8,971 nt of DNA from Firmicutes bacterium UBA5499 (GTDB taxonomy: Bacteria > Bacillota > DTU084), in the NCBI GenBank assembly GCA_002426275.1, contig DIPB01000158.1, positions 4,510-13,480 of the forward strand. The letters are read 5' to 3'. The position numbers and the translations under genes were made by a program. Shown here in pieces: positions 1 to 7,000 of this stretch. Positions within the stretch are counted from its first letter, which is position 1, and each line of letters starts with the position of its first letter. The notes below the pieces were generated by a model. The model ran no database searches and was not told the DNA's origin. It saw nothing but the letters and a program-made list of their open reading frames with translations.

Positions 1-2
1 TA

Positions 3-101
3 GAATTAGTCTGTGAGATTGGCTTCAGTCCCGGGATATATTTGGAGCAATTCCGCCTCGCTTTGATCTTTGGGACTATAAGCCAGTTAAGAACTAGATA
101 G
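3..101 (+). CDS. possible C-terminal tail of an unidentified upstream gene (partial)
   Basis: One frame is open from the window edge to a TAG at 99-101, giving 32 residues that include GFSPGIYLEQFRLALIFG. The other two plus-strand frames hit stops within the first 15 bases. The hydrophobic and aromatic mix looks protein-like, but I do not recognise the family and 32 codons can stay open by chance. AT-rich sequence with no gene follows to about 266. No T-run terminator is visible directly after the stop. Confidence 0.25.
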   Translation, partial: ELVCEIGFSPGIYLEQFRLALIFGTISQLRTR

Positions 102-243
102 AAAATTATTAACATTTAATTATGCAATACCGCAGAGCATTTGTCCGGAAAATGGGTAGTAACATAATTAAGGCTCAACTTAACGCCAACGATGAATTTT
201 GGTGATTCCTAAACAGTTCATTGTCTGTGGGAAACAGATGGGG

Positions 244-267
244 GAAGGCTGCCAGGGGGCAGCCTTC
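244..267. terminator. perfect hairpin at the 3' end of the small minus-strand gene
   Basis: GAAGGCTGCC at 244-253 and GGCAGCCTTC at 258-267 form a perfect 10-bp stem with a 4-base AGGG loop. On the minus strand the hairpin starts inside and directly after the stop codon of the 267-443 gene, where a terminator or mRNA 3' stabiliser would sit. The minus-strand side is followed by CCCCC rather than a T-run, and the plus-strand side by TATTG, so it is not a textbook intrinsic terminator in either direction. It could protect or end the small gene's transcript. Confidence 0.5.
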
Positions 268-443
268 TATTGCGCCAGCATGATATAAGTTTTTTCATGA
301 CATCGCAGATAAAACGGACATATCCCGTCATCCCAGTTGCTGCAGTAATTGCAGCCAATCCTCGAGGCAGCGGTCAATTCAGGTTCGAACCAACTGCAGC
401 TGCCTGCGATATCTCGCAGCGTCTGGCCATAAAGATCTTCCAT
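267..443 (-). CDS. small cysteine-rich protein of unknown function (58 aa)
   Basis: The minus strand reads from ATG (443-441) to TAG (269-267), giving 58 residues that begin MEDLYGQTLRDIAGSC. A clear ribosome binding site, AAAGGAG (454-460), lies 10 bases before the ATG, with no competing start. There are five cysteines at residues 16, 31, 34, 42 and 48; the core is GCNYCSNW followed by GICPFYLRC. A CxxC pair plus two further cysteines suggests a metal-binding (zinc or Fe-S) or disulfide-rich mini-protein; that is inference. There is no signal peptide or membrane segment, so it is probably cytoplasmic. The gene is divergent from the comF operon and is followed at once by a perfect hairpin. 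I do not recognise the family. Ribosome binding site, codon sense and hairpin together make it a real gene rather than chance. A 66-residue plus-strand frame over the same bases (270-470) has no ribosome binding site. Confidence 0.7.
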   Translation of the reverse strand: MEDLYGQTLRDIAGSCSWFEPELTAASRIGCNYCSNWDDGICPFYLRCHEKTYIMLAQ

Positions 444-490
444 TCTGTCTCGTCTCCTTTCTATTGGTAGTATTCACCGTTGCTTGGGGA

Positions 491-499
491 AATATAACA
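491..499 (-). promoter_or_regulatory. candidate extended -10 promoter for the small minus-strand gene
   Basis: Read on the minus strand, 499-491 is TGTTATATT, an extended -10 (TG, one base, then TATATT, 5 of 6 to TATAAT). Transcription would start near 484, leaving a leader of about 40 nt that contains the AAAGGAG site at 454-460. No good -35 hexamer is visible, as is usual for extended -10 promoters. The 444-608 interval is the divergent control region shared with the comF operon. Confidence 0.35.
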
Positions 500-608
500 T
501 TTTGTAGTATCAGTAAGTTGTGAATTCTGTTTTTAATAGCTGGAAAGCGGCAGGAAATGCATGGAATGGTGCCGAATAATAACTATAAGATCATAATTGG
601 GAGGTTAG

Positions 609-1343
609 ATGGTGACAGCATTTTGGCAAGAGTTTTTTTTTCCGTCGCGCGCTCGGTGCATTATTTGCGGACGGCTGCTGTCCAGAAAGACTGAATTTAA
701 GCTTTGCAGCCACTGCCTGGCTCAACTGAATTTTACAGGCGAGCCATTGTGTCAAACTTGCGGACGCCCCTTGCGCCTGGCGGCAATAGAGAGAGGGAAA
801 TGCGCTCTCTGCAGGCAGCAGAGTTATTATTTCACTCAAGCAAGAGCAGTAGCAGTGTATGAAGGTTTTTGGCGTGAGTGCATACATATGATTAAATATT
901 TTCACCGCCATGATTTGGTGGAACCTATGGTTGGCTTGCTGGCGCAGGTTTATAAAAATTATTTTCCCGACGGGGATGCGCTGTTGGTGCCGATTCCGGT
1001 GAGGCCTGATCGAAAAGCCAGGCGAGGCTATGATCACGTGCAGATTTTGGCGTTGGAGCTTGGCAGGCGACTAAATTTGCTTGTGGAAAGCGGCAATCTT
1101 TACTTGAAGGACGCGGGGCGACAGCCTCTAGCTGAGGTGCTGACCTTTGCTCTGCATCAGCCGGCGGTTTTCAGAGACAGGCATATAGTCTTGATTGACG
1201 ATATTCTCACAACTGGACGGACTGCCAGCGAATGTGCCAGGATTTTGCTCAATGCCGGAGCTGAGCGGGTCGATGTCTTGACGCTGGCGGTAGGGACTTT
1301 GGAGGGACAAGTGAGCGTTGGGAAAGCTACTGTCAGGAGGTAG
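609..1343 (+). CDS. comFC: ComF-family amidophosphoribosyltransferase-like protein (double zinc finger + PRTase)
   Basis: This is a ComFC/GntX-type protein of 244 residues, normal family length. The N-terminus carries cysteine pairs at 17/20, 33/36, 48/51 and 65/68, the zinc-ribbon region of the family. The C-terminal half is a type I phosphoribosyltransferase: VPIPVRPDRKARRGYDHVQ matches the conserved PxPxxxxRxxxRGxNQ block, and VLIDDILTTGRT (194-205) is the PRPP-binding loop with the paired acidic residues. ComF proteins are needed for natural transformation in several bacteria, at a late step in the cytoplasm; the exact reaction is unsettled. The R..PQ.gL segment between these blocks is diverged here (AGRQPLAEVL). 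GGGAGG at 599-604 lies only 4 bases from ATG 609 but 7 from the in-frame GTG 612, so the start could be either. The helicase partner ComFA is not present upstream. This is the first gene of the operon, with yvyF starting 6 bases after it. Confidence 0.9.
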   Translation: MVTAFWQEFFFPSRARCIICGRLLSRKTEFKLCSHCLAQLNFTGEPLCQTCGRPLRLAAIERGKCALCRQQSYYFTQARAVAVYEGFWRECIHMIKYFHRHDLVEPMVGLLAQVYKNYFPDGDALLVPIPVRPDRKARRGYDHVQILALELGRRLNLLVESGNLYLKDAGRQPLAEVLTFALHQPAVFRDRHIVLIDDILTTGRTASECARILLNAGAERVDVLTLAVGTLEGQVSVGKATVRR

Positions 1344-1349
1344 AGGAAA

Positions 1350-1766
1350 GTGGAACTTGTTAACTGCGCCAGATGCGGTAAGGTCTTCGCCCGAGTGGGG
1401 AAAAATATCTGTCCGGACTGCTTGGCCGAAGAAGAGGAGACATTTAAGAAAGTGCGGGAATTCATCGAGGAAAATCCGGGGTTGACTGTGCACGAGGTTG
1501 CAGAGAAGTGTGCTGTGGCGCCCAAAAAAATTTACGGCTTTCTCAAGGAAGGCAGGCTGCAGCGGCAAAAGTTCAATGCAAGCGAAACAAAGTGGCGTTG
1601 CGAATCTTGCGGCGCCTACATCACATCAGGCCGTCTTTGTCAAAACTGTCAGAAGATCCTCAAGGACGAGATGCTGGCTCATGAAAACGAGAAGCTGAAG
1701 CCAGACGCTAGGAAAAAGACCATCGAAAAAGGGAAAATACATCTTTCACGCTTGCAGGATCGGTGA
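1350..1766 (+). CDS. yvyF: YvyF family flagellar operon protein (TIGR03826)
   Basis: The 138-residue protein has the YvyF layout. An N-terminal zinc ribbon has CxxC pairs at 6/9 and 21/24 in NCARCGKVF...ICPDCL. A charged linker follows, then a helix-turn-helix-like segment at about 45-70 (LTVHEVAEKCAVAPKKIYGF) and a second ribbon with CxxC pairs at 84/87 and 97/100. The start is GTG 1350; AGGAGG at 1335-1340 overlaps the end of comF and lies 9 bases upstream. B. subtilis has yvyF in the same place, between comFC and flgM. Its role is unknown; the ribbons and helical fold suggest nucleic-acid or protein binding, perhaps regulatory. The identification rests on domain order, length and position. 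The protein is lysine- and glutamate-rich at the C-terminus, with no signal or membrane segment. Confidence 0.85.
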   Translation: MELVNCARCGKVFARVGKNICPDCLAEEEETFKKVREFIEENPGLTVHEVAEKCAVAPKKIYGFLKEGRLQRQKFNASETKWRCESCGAYITSGRLCQNCQKILKDEMLAHENEKLKPDARKKTIEKGKIHLSRLQDR

Positions 1767-1773
1767 GAGGACT

Positions 1774-1799
1774 TAAGAGTCTCTTCCTTTGGCCGATAG
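1774..1799 (+). promoter_or_regulatory. sigma-28 (sigma-D) type promoter upstream of flgM
   Basis: GCCGATAG at 1792-1799 matches 7 of 8 positions of the flagellar sigma -10 (GCCGATAT in Bacillus). Upstream is TAAG at 1774-1777 (14-base spacer), or read as TTAA at 1773-1776 (15-base spacer), against the consensus TAAA with 15. Transcription would start near 1806, ahead of the flgM ribosome binding site at 1820. B. subtilis flgM also has a sigma-D promoter in this place. The site would give an internal transcript flgM-flgN-flgK under control of the sigma factor that FlgM antagonises, a feedback loop. Confidence 0.75.
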
Positions 1800-1831
1800 A
1801 TTAAATAAGAGCAATAGTTGGAGTGTGAAAA

Positions 1832-2122
1832 ATGATTATCTCAAGCGCACAGATTCAAAGGACGTTGGCATTGTATGCCCAATGTCAAAATCACTTCTCC
1901 GGCACTAGGAAAGCAAATACTCACCAAGAAGATCAAGTCTCACTTTCCAGTTCTTATCTGGAAGCGCAGGAAGTGATCAAGCAGCTTCATGAGCAACCAG
2001 CGGTGCGCAGCCTTCTGGTTAATCAATTGCGGGAAGAGATCCGTCAGGGCCAGTATAATCTCAAAGGCGAAGAGGTTGCAGCCAAGCTCCTAGGAAGGCT
2101 CACGGTTGATCGCCTAATTTAG
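1832..2122 (+). CDS. flgM: negative regulator of flagellin synthesis, anti-sigma-28 factor FlgM
   Basis: FlgM binds and inhibits the flagellar sigma factor in the cytoplasm until the hook is complete, delaying late flagellar genes. The 96-residue length is typical. The N-terminus IISSAQIQRTLALY and the mid-protein DQVSLSSSYLEAQ match the family, and the C-terminal sigma-binding helices are in residues 58-96, with EEIRQGQYNLKGEEVAAKLL and the closing GRLTVDRLI. ATG 1832 has GGAG (1820-1823) 8 bases upstream. The gene lies 65 bases after yvyF, a gap that holds a sigma-28 promoter. The TAG stop is embedded in the AGGAGG ribosome binding site of flgN, suggesting translational coupling. Confidence 0.92.
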   Translation: MIISSAQIQRTLALYAQCQNHFSGTRKANTHQEDQVSLSSSYLEAQEVIKQLHEQPAVRSLLVNQLREEIRQGQYNLKGEEVAAKLLGRLTVDRLI

Positions 2123-2131
2123 GAGGTCGTT

Positions 2132-2566
2132 ATGGAGGAACTGCTTGCGATCTTAGAGAACGGCAAAGAAATGCTGGAAAGATTAATCCAGCTGGCTGAG
2201 GAAAAAAGAAGCGCCTTGGTGGACAACCGGCGGGAAGACGTGGCCAAGCTCTCCCAAAGCGAACTGGAGCTGACCTCAGCTTTACAAGATTGGGAACAGG
2301 CGCGCTTGCAGTGCGCAGAGCGCCGAACTTTAGCCGAGTTAGCGCTTGCGGCGGAAGGCAGCTCACGCCAGAGATTGCTTAAGATGCGGGAAGAGCTGAT
2401 TTTTTTAACGCAAAAATTGGCTAACCTGAACCAGCAAAACGCAGATTTGTTGAAACACGCTTTAGCTTATACGGAATATGCCCTTTCCTTGATTCAGCCG
2501 GATAACCAGACTTACGGCCAGCAGCAGGATCAGGGTAAGCTAAGCTTTTTGGATCGAAAGGTTTGA
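2132..2566 (+). CDS. flgN: FlgN-family flagellar export chaperone
   Basis: FlgN keeps the hook-filament proteins FlgK and FlgL soluble and delivers them to the flagellar type III export gate. The 144-residue protein is almost entirely amphipathic helix, rich in Glu, Gln, Leu and Ala, starting MEELLAILENGKEMLERLIQ and followed by KRSALVDNRREDV, the usual N-terminal pattern of the family. Sequence in this family is weakly conserved, so the call leans on helical character, length and its place between flgM and its client flgK. AGGAGG (2121-2126) overlaps the flgM stop, 5 bases before ATG 2132. B. subtilis calls the equivalent gene yvyG. Confidence 0.85.
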   Translation: MEELLAILENGKEMLERLIQLAEEKRSALVDNRREDVAKLSQSELELTSALQDWEQARLQCAERRTLAELALAAEGSSRQRLLKMREELIFLTQKLANLNQQNADLLKHALAYTEYALSLIQPDNQTYGQQQDQGKLSFLDRKV

Positions 2567-2579
2567 GGGAGGAATCGGC

Positions 2580-3989
2580 ATGAGATCAACTTTTGGCGGT
2601 CTAGAGATTGCCAGACGCGGCCTGGGCGCCCAGCAAATAGGGATCGATGTCACCGGGCATAACATCGCTAACGTCAATACGCCCGGTTATTCCAGGCAGC
2701 GCGTAGAGTTAGAGTCAACTTCTCCGTTAATTTATGGCGGCAGCAGATATCCGTTGGCAGTTGGTACGGGAGTGCAGGCCACTGCAATCGCCAGAATGCG
2801 CGACAGCTTCGTGGATGAGCAGGTGCGCAAGGAAATTCACAATTCGGGGTATTGGGAGCAGCAACAAGAGGTTTTAAGCCAATTGGAGCTGATTTTCACC
2901 GAACCCAGCGACAGCGGGATCAGCGAGGCGCTGACGGAGTTTTGGTCAGGCTGGGAAGATCTGGGAAACCGGCCGGAAGATCCGTCTTTACGGGCTGTAG
3001 TGCGGGAACAGGCTGTAAGCTTCACGGAAAGCGTCAGGCATCTTTACAAGCAGATGGTTGATTTAGAGCATGATTTAGATAATAAATTGCGGCTTCAAGC
3101 CCAGGAGATAAACTCTCTGGCTCAGCAAATCGCGGATGTCAACGGCTTAGTTGCCAAAGCTCAGGCGCAAGGCGCGGAACCCAATGACCTTTTGGATCAG
3201 CGGGACCAGCTATTGGAGGAGCTATCAAAACTCACCAACATCAGCGTCCTGCCCCAGGCAGCAGGACAGCTTAACGTCAATATCGGCGGCATCAGCCTGG
3301 TGAGCGGCGATACCATCCGCAAGCTCACGTTCAGCGAGCCTGAAGGCGTGCCTGCGGTAATCAAGTGGGAAGGATTAGGCCGGGAAGTTGATTTTCAAGG
3401 CGGACAAATGACTGGACTCATCGCCGCGCGGGATCAGATTGTTCCCAGCTATAGAGCGCGCCTTGACGATTTCGCCGCCACGTTTATTACGGAATTCAAT
3501 TCCATCCATGCTTCCGGCTACGGCTTGGGAAATCAGACGGGAATAGATTTCTTTCAAGGAACAGGCGCCCAAGACTGGACAGTGAATCCCGCCATCTTGG
3601 ATGATACCGCAGACGGGCTTTCTCTGCTGGCGGCAGCCAGCAACCCAGACAGCAGCGGCGATGGCAGCAACGCCTTGGAGCTGGCCGCGCTGAGAGAAAA
3701 AGTGTTGGCTTTCAGCAGCGCTTCCGGAACTGTGGGCAACTTTTTCGGTTCTCTGATTTCAAGTCTAGGTGTGGAAAGCAAGAACGCCCAGCGCATGGCG
3801 GAAAATCAAAGCCAACTGGTGGAGAAACTCAGTACCTGGCAGGAGAGCATCAGCGGCGTTTCGTTGGATGAAGAGATGACCAATCTCATTCGGTTTCAAC
3901 ACGCATATAGTGCGGCAGCACGGGTTGTGACCACGATAGACGAGATGTTAGACACCATTATCGGTAGCATGGGCCTGGTGGGAAGATAA
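2580..3989 (+). CDS. flgK: flagellar hook-associated protein 1 FlgK
   Basis: FlgK is the first hook-filament junction protein, exported through the flagellar channel and assembled on the hook tip. The 469-residue length is within the family range, on the compact side. The N-terminus has the rod/hook signature, MRSTFGGLEIARRGL then DVTGHNIANVNTPGYSRQRV (23-42). The coiled D0/D1 helices continue to about residue 215, a variable central region follows, and the C-terminal helix is at 425-469 (SLDEEMTNLIRFQHAYSAAA, ending IGSMGLVGR). There is no signal peptide, as expected for a type III substrate. GGGAGG (2567-2572) sits right after the flgN stop and 7 bases before ATG 2580. It is last in the operon and is followed by a strong terminator. 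The usual next genes flgL, fliW and csrA are absent here. Confidence 0.96.
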   Translation: MRSTFGGLEIARRGLGAQQIGIDVTGHNIANVNTPGYSRQRVELESTSPLIYGGSRYPLAVGTGVQATAIARMRDSFVDEQVRKEIHNSGYWEQQQEVLSQLELIFTEPSDSGISEALTEFWSGWEDLGNRPEDPSLRAVVREQAVSFTESVRHLYKQMVDLEHDLDNKLRLQAQEINSLAQQIADVNGLVAKAQAQGAEPNDLLDQRDQLLEELSKLTNISVLPQAAGQLNVNIGGISLVSGDTIRKLTFSEPEGVPAVIKWEGLGREVDFQGGQMTGLIAARDQIVPSYRARLDDFAATFITEFNSIHASGYGLGNQTGIDFFQGTGAQDWTVNPAILDDTADGLSLLAAASNPDSSGDGSNALELAALREKVLAFSSASGTVGNFFGSLISSLGVESKNAQRMAENQSQLVEKLSTWQESISGVSLDEEMTNLIRFQHAYSAAARVVTTIDEMLDTIIGSMGLVGR

Positions 3990-4004
3990 GAGGCGATTTT
4001 GCAG

Positions 4005-4030
4005 GCGCTCGCTGTGCGGGCGCTTTTTTT
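4005..4030 (+). terminator. intrinsic terminator of the comF-flgK operon
   Basis: GCGCTCGC (4005-4012), loop TGT, and GCGGGCGC (4016-4023) form an 8-bp GC-rich stem with one T-G wobble. Seven T residues follow directly at 4024-4030. It sits 15 bases past the flgK stop and just before the smc promoter, insulating smc from the flagellar operon. Confidence 0.92.
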
Positions 4031-4031
4031 A

Positions 4032-4060
4032 TTGGCGGATCTGCAGTTTTCTAGTATAAT
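4032..4060 (+). promoter_or_regulatory. sigma-A promoter for smc
   Basis: TTGGCG (4032-4037, 4 of 6 to TTGACA) and a perfect TATAAT (4055-4060) are separated by exactly 17 bases. The predicted start near 4067 leaves a leader of about 25 nt before the TTG at 4092. The -35 begins two bases after the T-run of the preceding terminator, so smc is independently transcribed. Confidence 0.85.
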
Positions 4061-4091
4061 TGAGATGTAGTACGCTTTTGGAGTGATTTGT

Positions 4092-7000
4092 TTGCGTTTG
4101 CTGAAACTGGAAATCTATGGCTTTAAATCTTTTGCCCGCAAAGTTGAACTCTCATTTGAGCCGGGGATTACCGCCATTATCGGTCCCAATGGGAGCGGAA
4201 AAAGCAATACTGTAGATGCCATACGCTGGGTGCTGGGCGAACAGAGCGCCAAGAGCCTCAGGGGCAGCAAAATGGAAGATGTGATTTTTGTGGGCAGCGA
4301 GCGTCGCAAACCTCTGGGCATGGCAGAGGTTTCCCTTACTTTAGATAACGCAGACGGCACATTGGCTCTTCCTTACAGAGAAGTGTGCATCAAAAGACGG
4401 GTGTTTCGCTCAGGCGAAGGAGAGTATACCATCAACGGCAAAGCTTCAAGGCTCAGAGATTTGGCGGAGCTTTTCATGAATACAGGCTTGGGACGGGATG
4501 ATTATTCCATCATCGATCAGCGGAAAGTGGATGCGGTTTTAGGCTCTAAGCCGCAGGAGCGGAGACTGCTGCTGGAAGAGGCGGCCGGCATTTACAAGTA
4601 TCGGGTGAAAAGAGAAGAGGCGCTGCGCAAGCTGGCTGAAACCGAAGACAACAGCCTGCGCCTGAGCGATCTTCTCCAAGAGCTAACCGCCAGGCTAGAG
4701 CCGCTCGCGGCGGAAGCTGACAGAGCCCAAACTGCGGGAAGCTTGGATGCGGATATTTCCCAACTCTCTTTATGGCTGTTGTTTCAGCAGCTCTCAGCTT
4801 GGCGGCGCATTAAAGGGCAAACAGAACAGGACAAGCAGAAAGCGGCCGCGGAAGCAGGAGTGGCTCATGAAAAGACGGCAGCTGGCCAAAGGCAGCTGGC
4901 AGAGCTCAGCGCTCAGCTTGAAGCCAGAGAAGAAGAGATCGCCGCTCTCACCCAGCGAATCGCGGAGCACGCCGCTGAAAAAGAACGTCGGGAAGGCGAT
5001 TTGCGGGTGGGCAGAGAGAGACAGCGCGCTTTAGCGGAACAAAGGCAGCGCTTAGTCGCGGAAACTCAGGAACTCACCGCGCAATGCCAAGAGCTTGCCG
5101 GTAGGCTAGCCAAAGCGGAGGAGGAAAAGGTTCAGGCGGAACGAGCGCAAAATCTGGCACAGGAGAAGCTGGATGTTGTTCAGGCGCAGCTGGCGCAGTT
5201 GTTTTCCGAGGCTGAGACTGGTTCGCAGCTTTTAGAGACGGCTAAAGGCGAGCTCATCGACGCCTTGGAGGAATTGGCAGGCTATCGCAATCGGAACAAT
5301 TCCCTGCAAGAGGAAGGTGAGCGGCTGGCCTTGAGGTTGGAGAAGGCCCAAAGCAGGCTCAGCGAGCTGGAAGAAGAAAAAGCAGCCTTAGAGCAGACGG
5401 CATCTCAATTGAAAACGCGGCAGGACCAGCAAAGCGCGGCAAAAGAGAAGCTGAACTCCCAGCTGGCAGCGAACCAGGAAAGTTGCGGACGCGCTTCTGC
5501 GCAGCAGACCGCATTGCAAAAACAGCTTCGGGAGCTCAGGGAACAATGGGCGCAGAAAACAGCCCGGCAGAAAGCCCTCTCCGAGATGGAGCGCCATTTT
5601 GAAGGCTACTTCCGCGGAGCTCGCAATGTCTTGGAGCGAAAAGCCCAATTGCCTGGCTTAATCGGGGCGGTGGCAGATTTGCTCAGCGTTCCCTCAAATC
5701 TGGAGGTGGCCGTGGAAACGGCTTTAGGAAGCGGTCTGCAGAATATAGTCACCCAGGACGATAAAGTAGCGCAAAAGGCCATCGCCCTGCTGCGGCAGAA
5801 TAATTGGGGTAGGGCGACATTCCTACCCTTGAACTTGATGCGGCCGGATAAGATCAGGCAGCTTCCCGCGGCGGATGGAGTTTTGGGGCTCGCCAGCCAA
5901 CTGGTGAAATACGATCCCCAATACGCGCCTGCAGTGGAATACCTTTTGGGCAGAACAGTTGTGACGAAAGATTTGGCCAGTGCCACTCGCCTGGCAAGCC
6001 TTACCGGTTCCCGCTGGCGGATCGTTACCTTGGCGGGCGATTTGATCTCGCCTGGGGGAGCGGTCAGCGGCGGTTCCAGGGAACAGCACCACACCGGGCT
6101 GCTAGCCCGCAAGCGCCAGTTGGAAGAGCTGGGGCAGCTTCTCTGCCGGTTAAAGACGCAACTTGAGGCTTTGGAGAGGCAGGAGCTGCAGTGCAATCAG
6201 CAGCTTTCATCATTGCAAGCGGACAAAGAGCGACTGACAGAGGAAAAGCAGCAGCTGCACTTGACAGAGGTGGAGTTGGAGCGAGATGAAAAAGAATATC
6301 TAGAGGCCTGTTCTCGGCTGGCGCGGCAACTGGAAGCAGCTTCAGCAGAGAGAGAAGAGCTCACTGAGGAACGAGCTCAACTTGAAATCGGCAAGCGGGA
6401 ACTGGGCGCTAGAATCCAAGAATTGGCCACGCGAGAAGAAGAATTGCGCAGTCAGCTGACTGCGCAAGAAGAAGAGCAGGCTCGCTGGCAGGCTCTCAGG
6501 CGATCCTCGGAAGAGGAGCTGTCTGCATTGCGGGTGGAGCTGGGCAGCCTGGGCGAGCGCAGCGCGCAGTTAGCGTCTCAAAAAGATGAGCTGGCAGAGC
6601 GCTGCCAGAGCGCCCAAGACCGGAGAGAGAAAACTTTAGCTCGAGACGCGCAGTTGGCGCTGGAAGCCGAGAAGCTGCAAGCAAACCTTGCGCAGCTGGA
6701 GCAAGAGCTTCAAAGTCAGGGGCAAGCCCGCTTGGAGCTGGAGCAAGAATTAAGCCGACTGCGCGCAAGCCGCGGCCTGATGCGCGAACAAGTCAGAACC
6801 GTAAGCCAACAGGCACAGGAGGAAAAGCTGGCTTTAGAGCAGGCACAGGGGCGCCTGCATGAATATGAAATACAGCTGGCCAGACTTGATGCTGAAGGAG
6901 AGAAGCTGGCGGAGGAATTGTGGGAAAAACATCAATTGAAAGTGGAGCAGCTTTCGGAGGCCGCTGTTCCCCAGCTTGCCATCAGCCGGCAAGAGGCGCA

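Noticed and set aside
122..205. 27-codon ATG frame in the AT-rich stretch after the first partial frame
   Set aside because: No Shine-Dalgarno, very short, and no recognisable sequence.
381..392. GGTTCGAACC, resembling the T-arm of a tRNA
   Set aside because: No acceptor stem, D-arm or anticodon arm can be built around it. It falls within the small minus-strand coding frame (Trp-Phe-Glu-Pro).
270..470. 66-residue plus-strand open frame
   Set aside because: No ribosome binding site, and it overlaps the minus-strand cysteine-rich gene, which has a good ribosome binding site and a more protein-like sequence.
467..498. Possible sporulation sigma-E type promoter on the minus strand (GTTATATT with AATACTAC)
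   Set aside because: The predicted start near 460 would fall on the ribosome binding site itself and leave almost no leader; the -10 matches only 5 of 8.
571..578. GCCGAATA before comF as a sigma-28 -10
   Set aside because: Only the first five bases match and there is no TAAA at 14-16 bases upstream.
5606..6196. Long minus-strand open frame (196 aa) inside smc
   Set aside because: Antisense shadow of the SMC hinge coding region; no ribosome binding site, and the forward frame is unambiguous.
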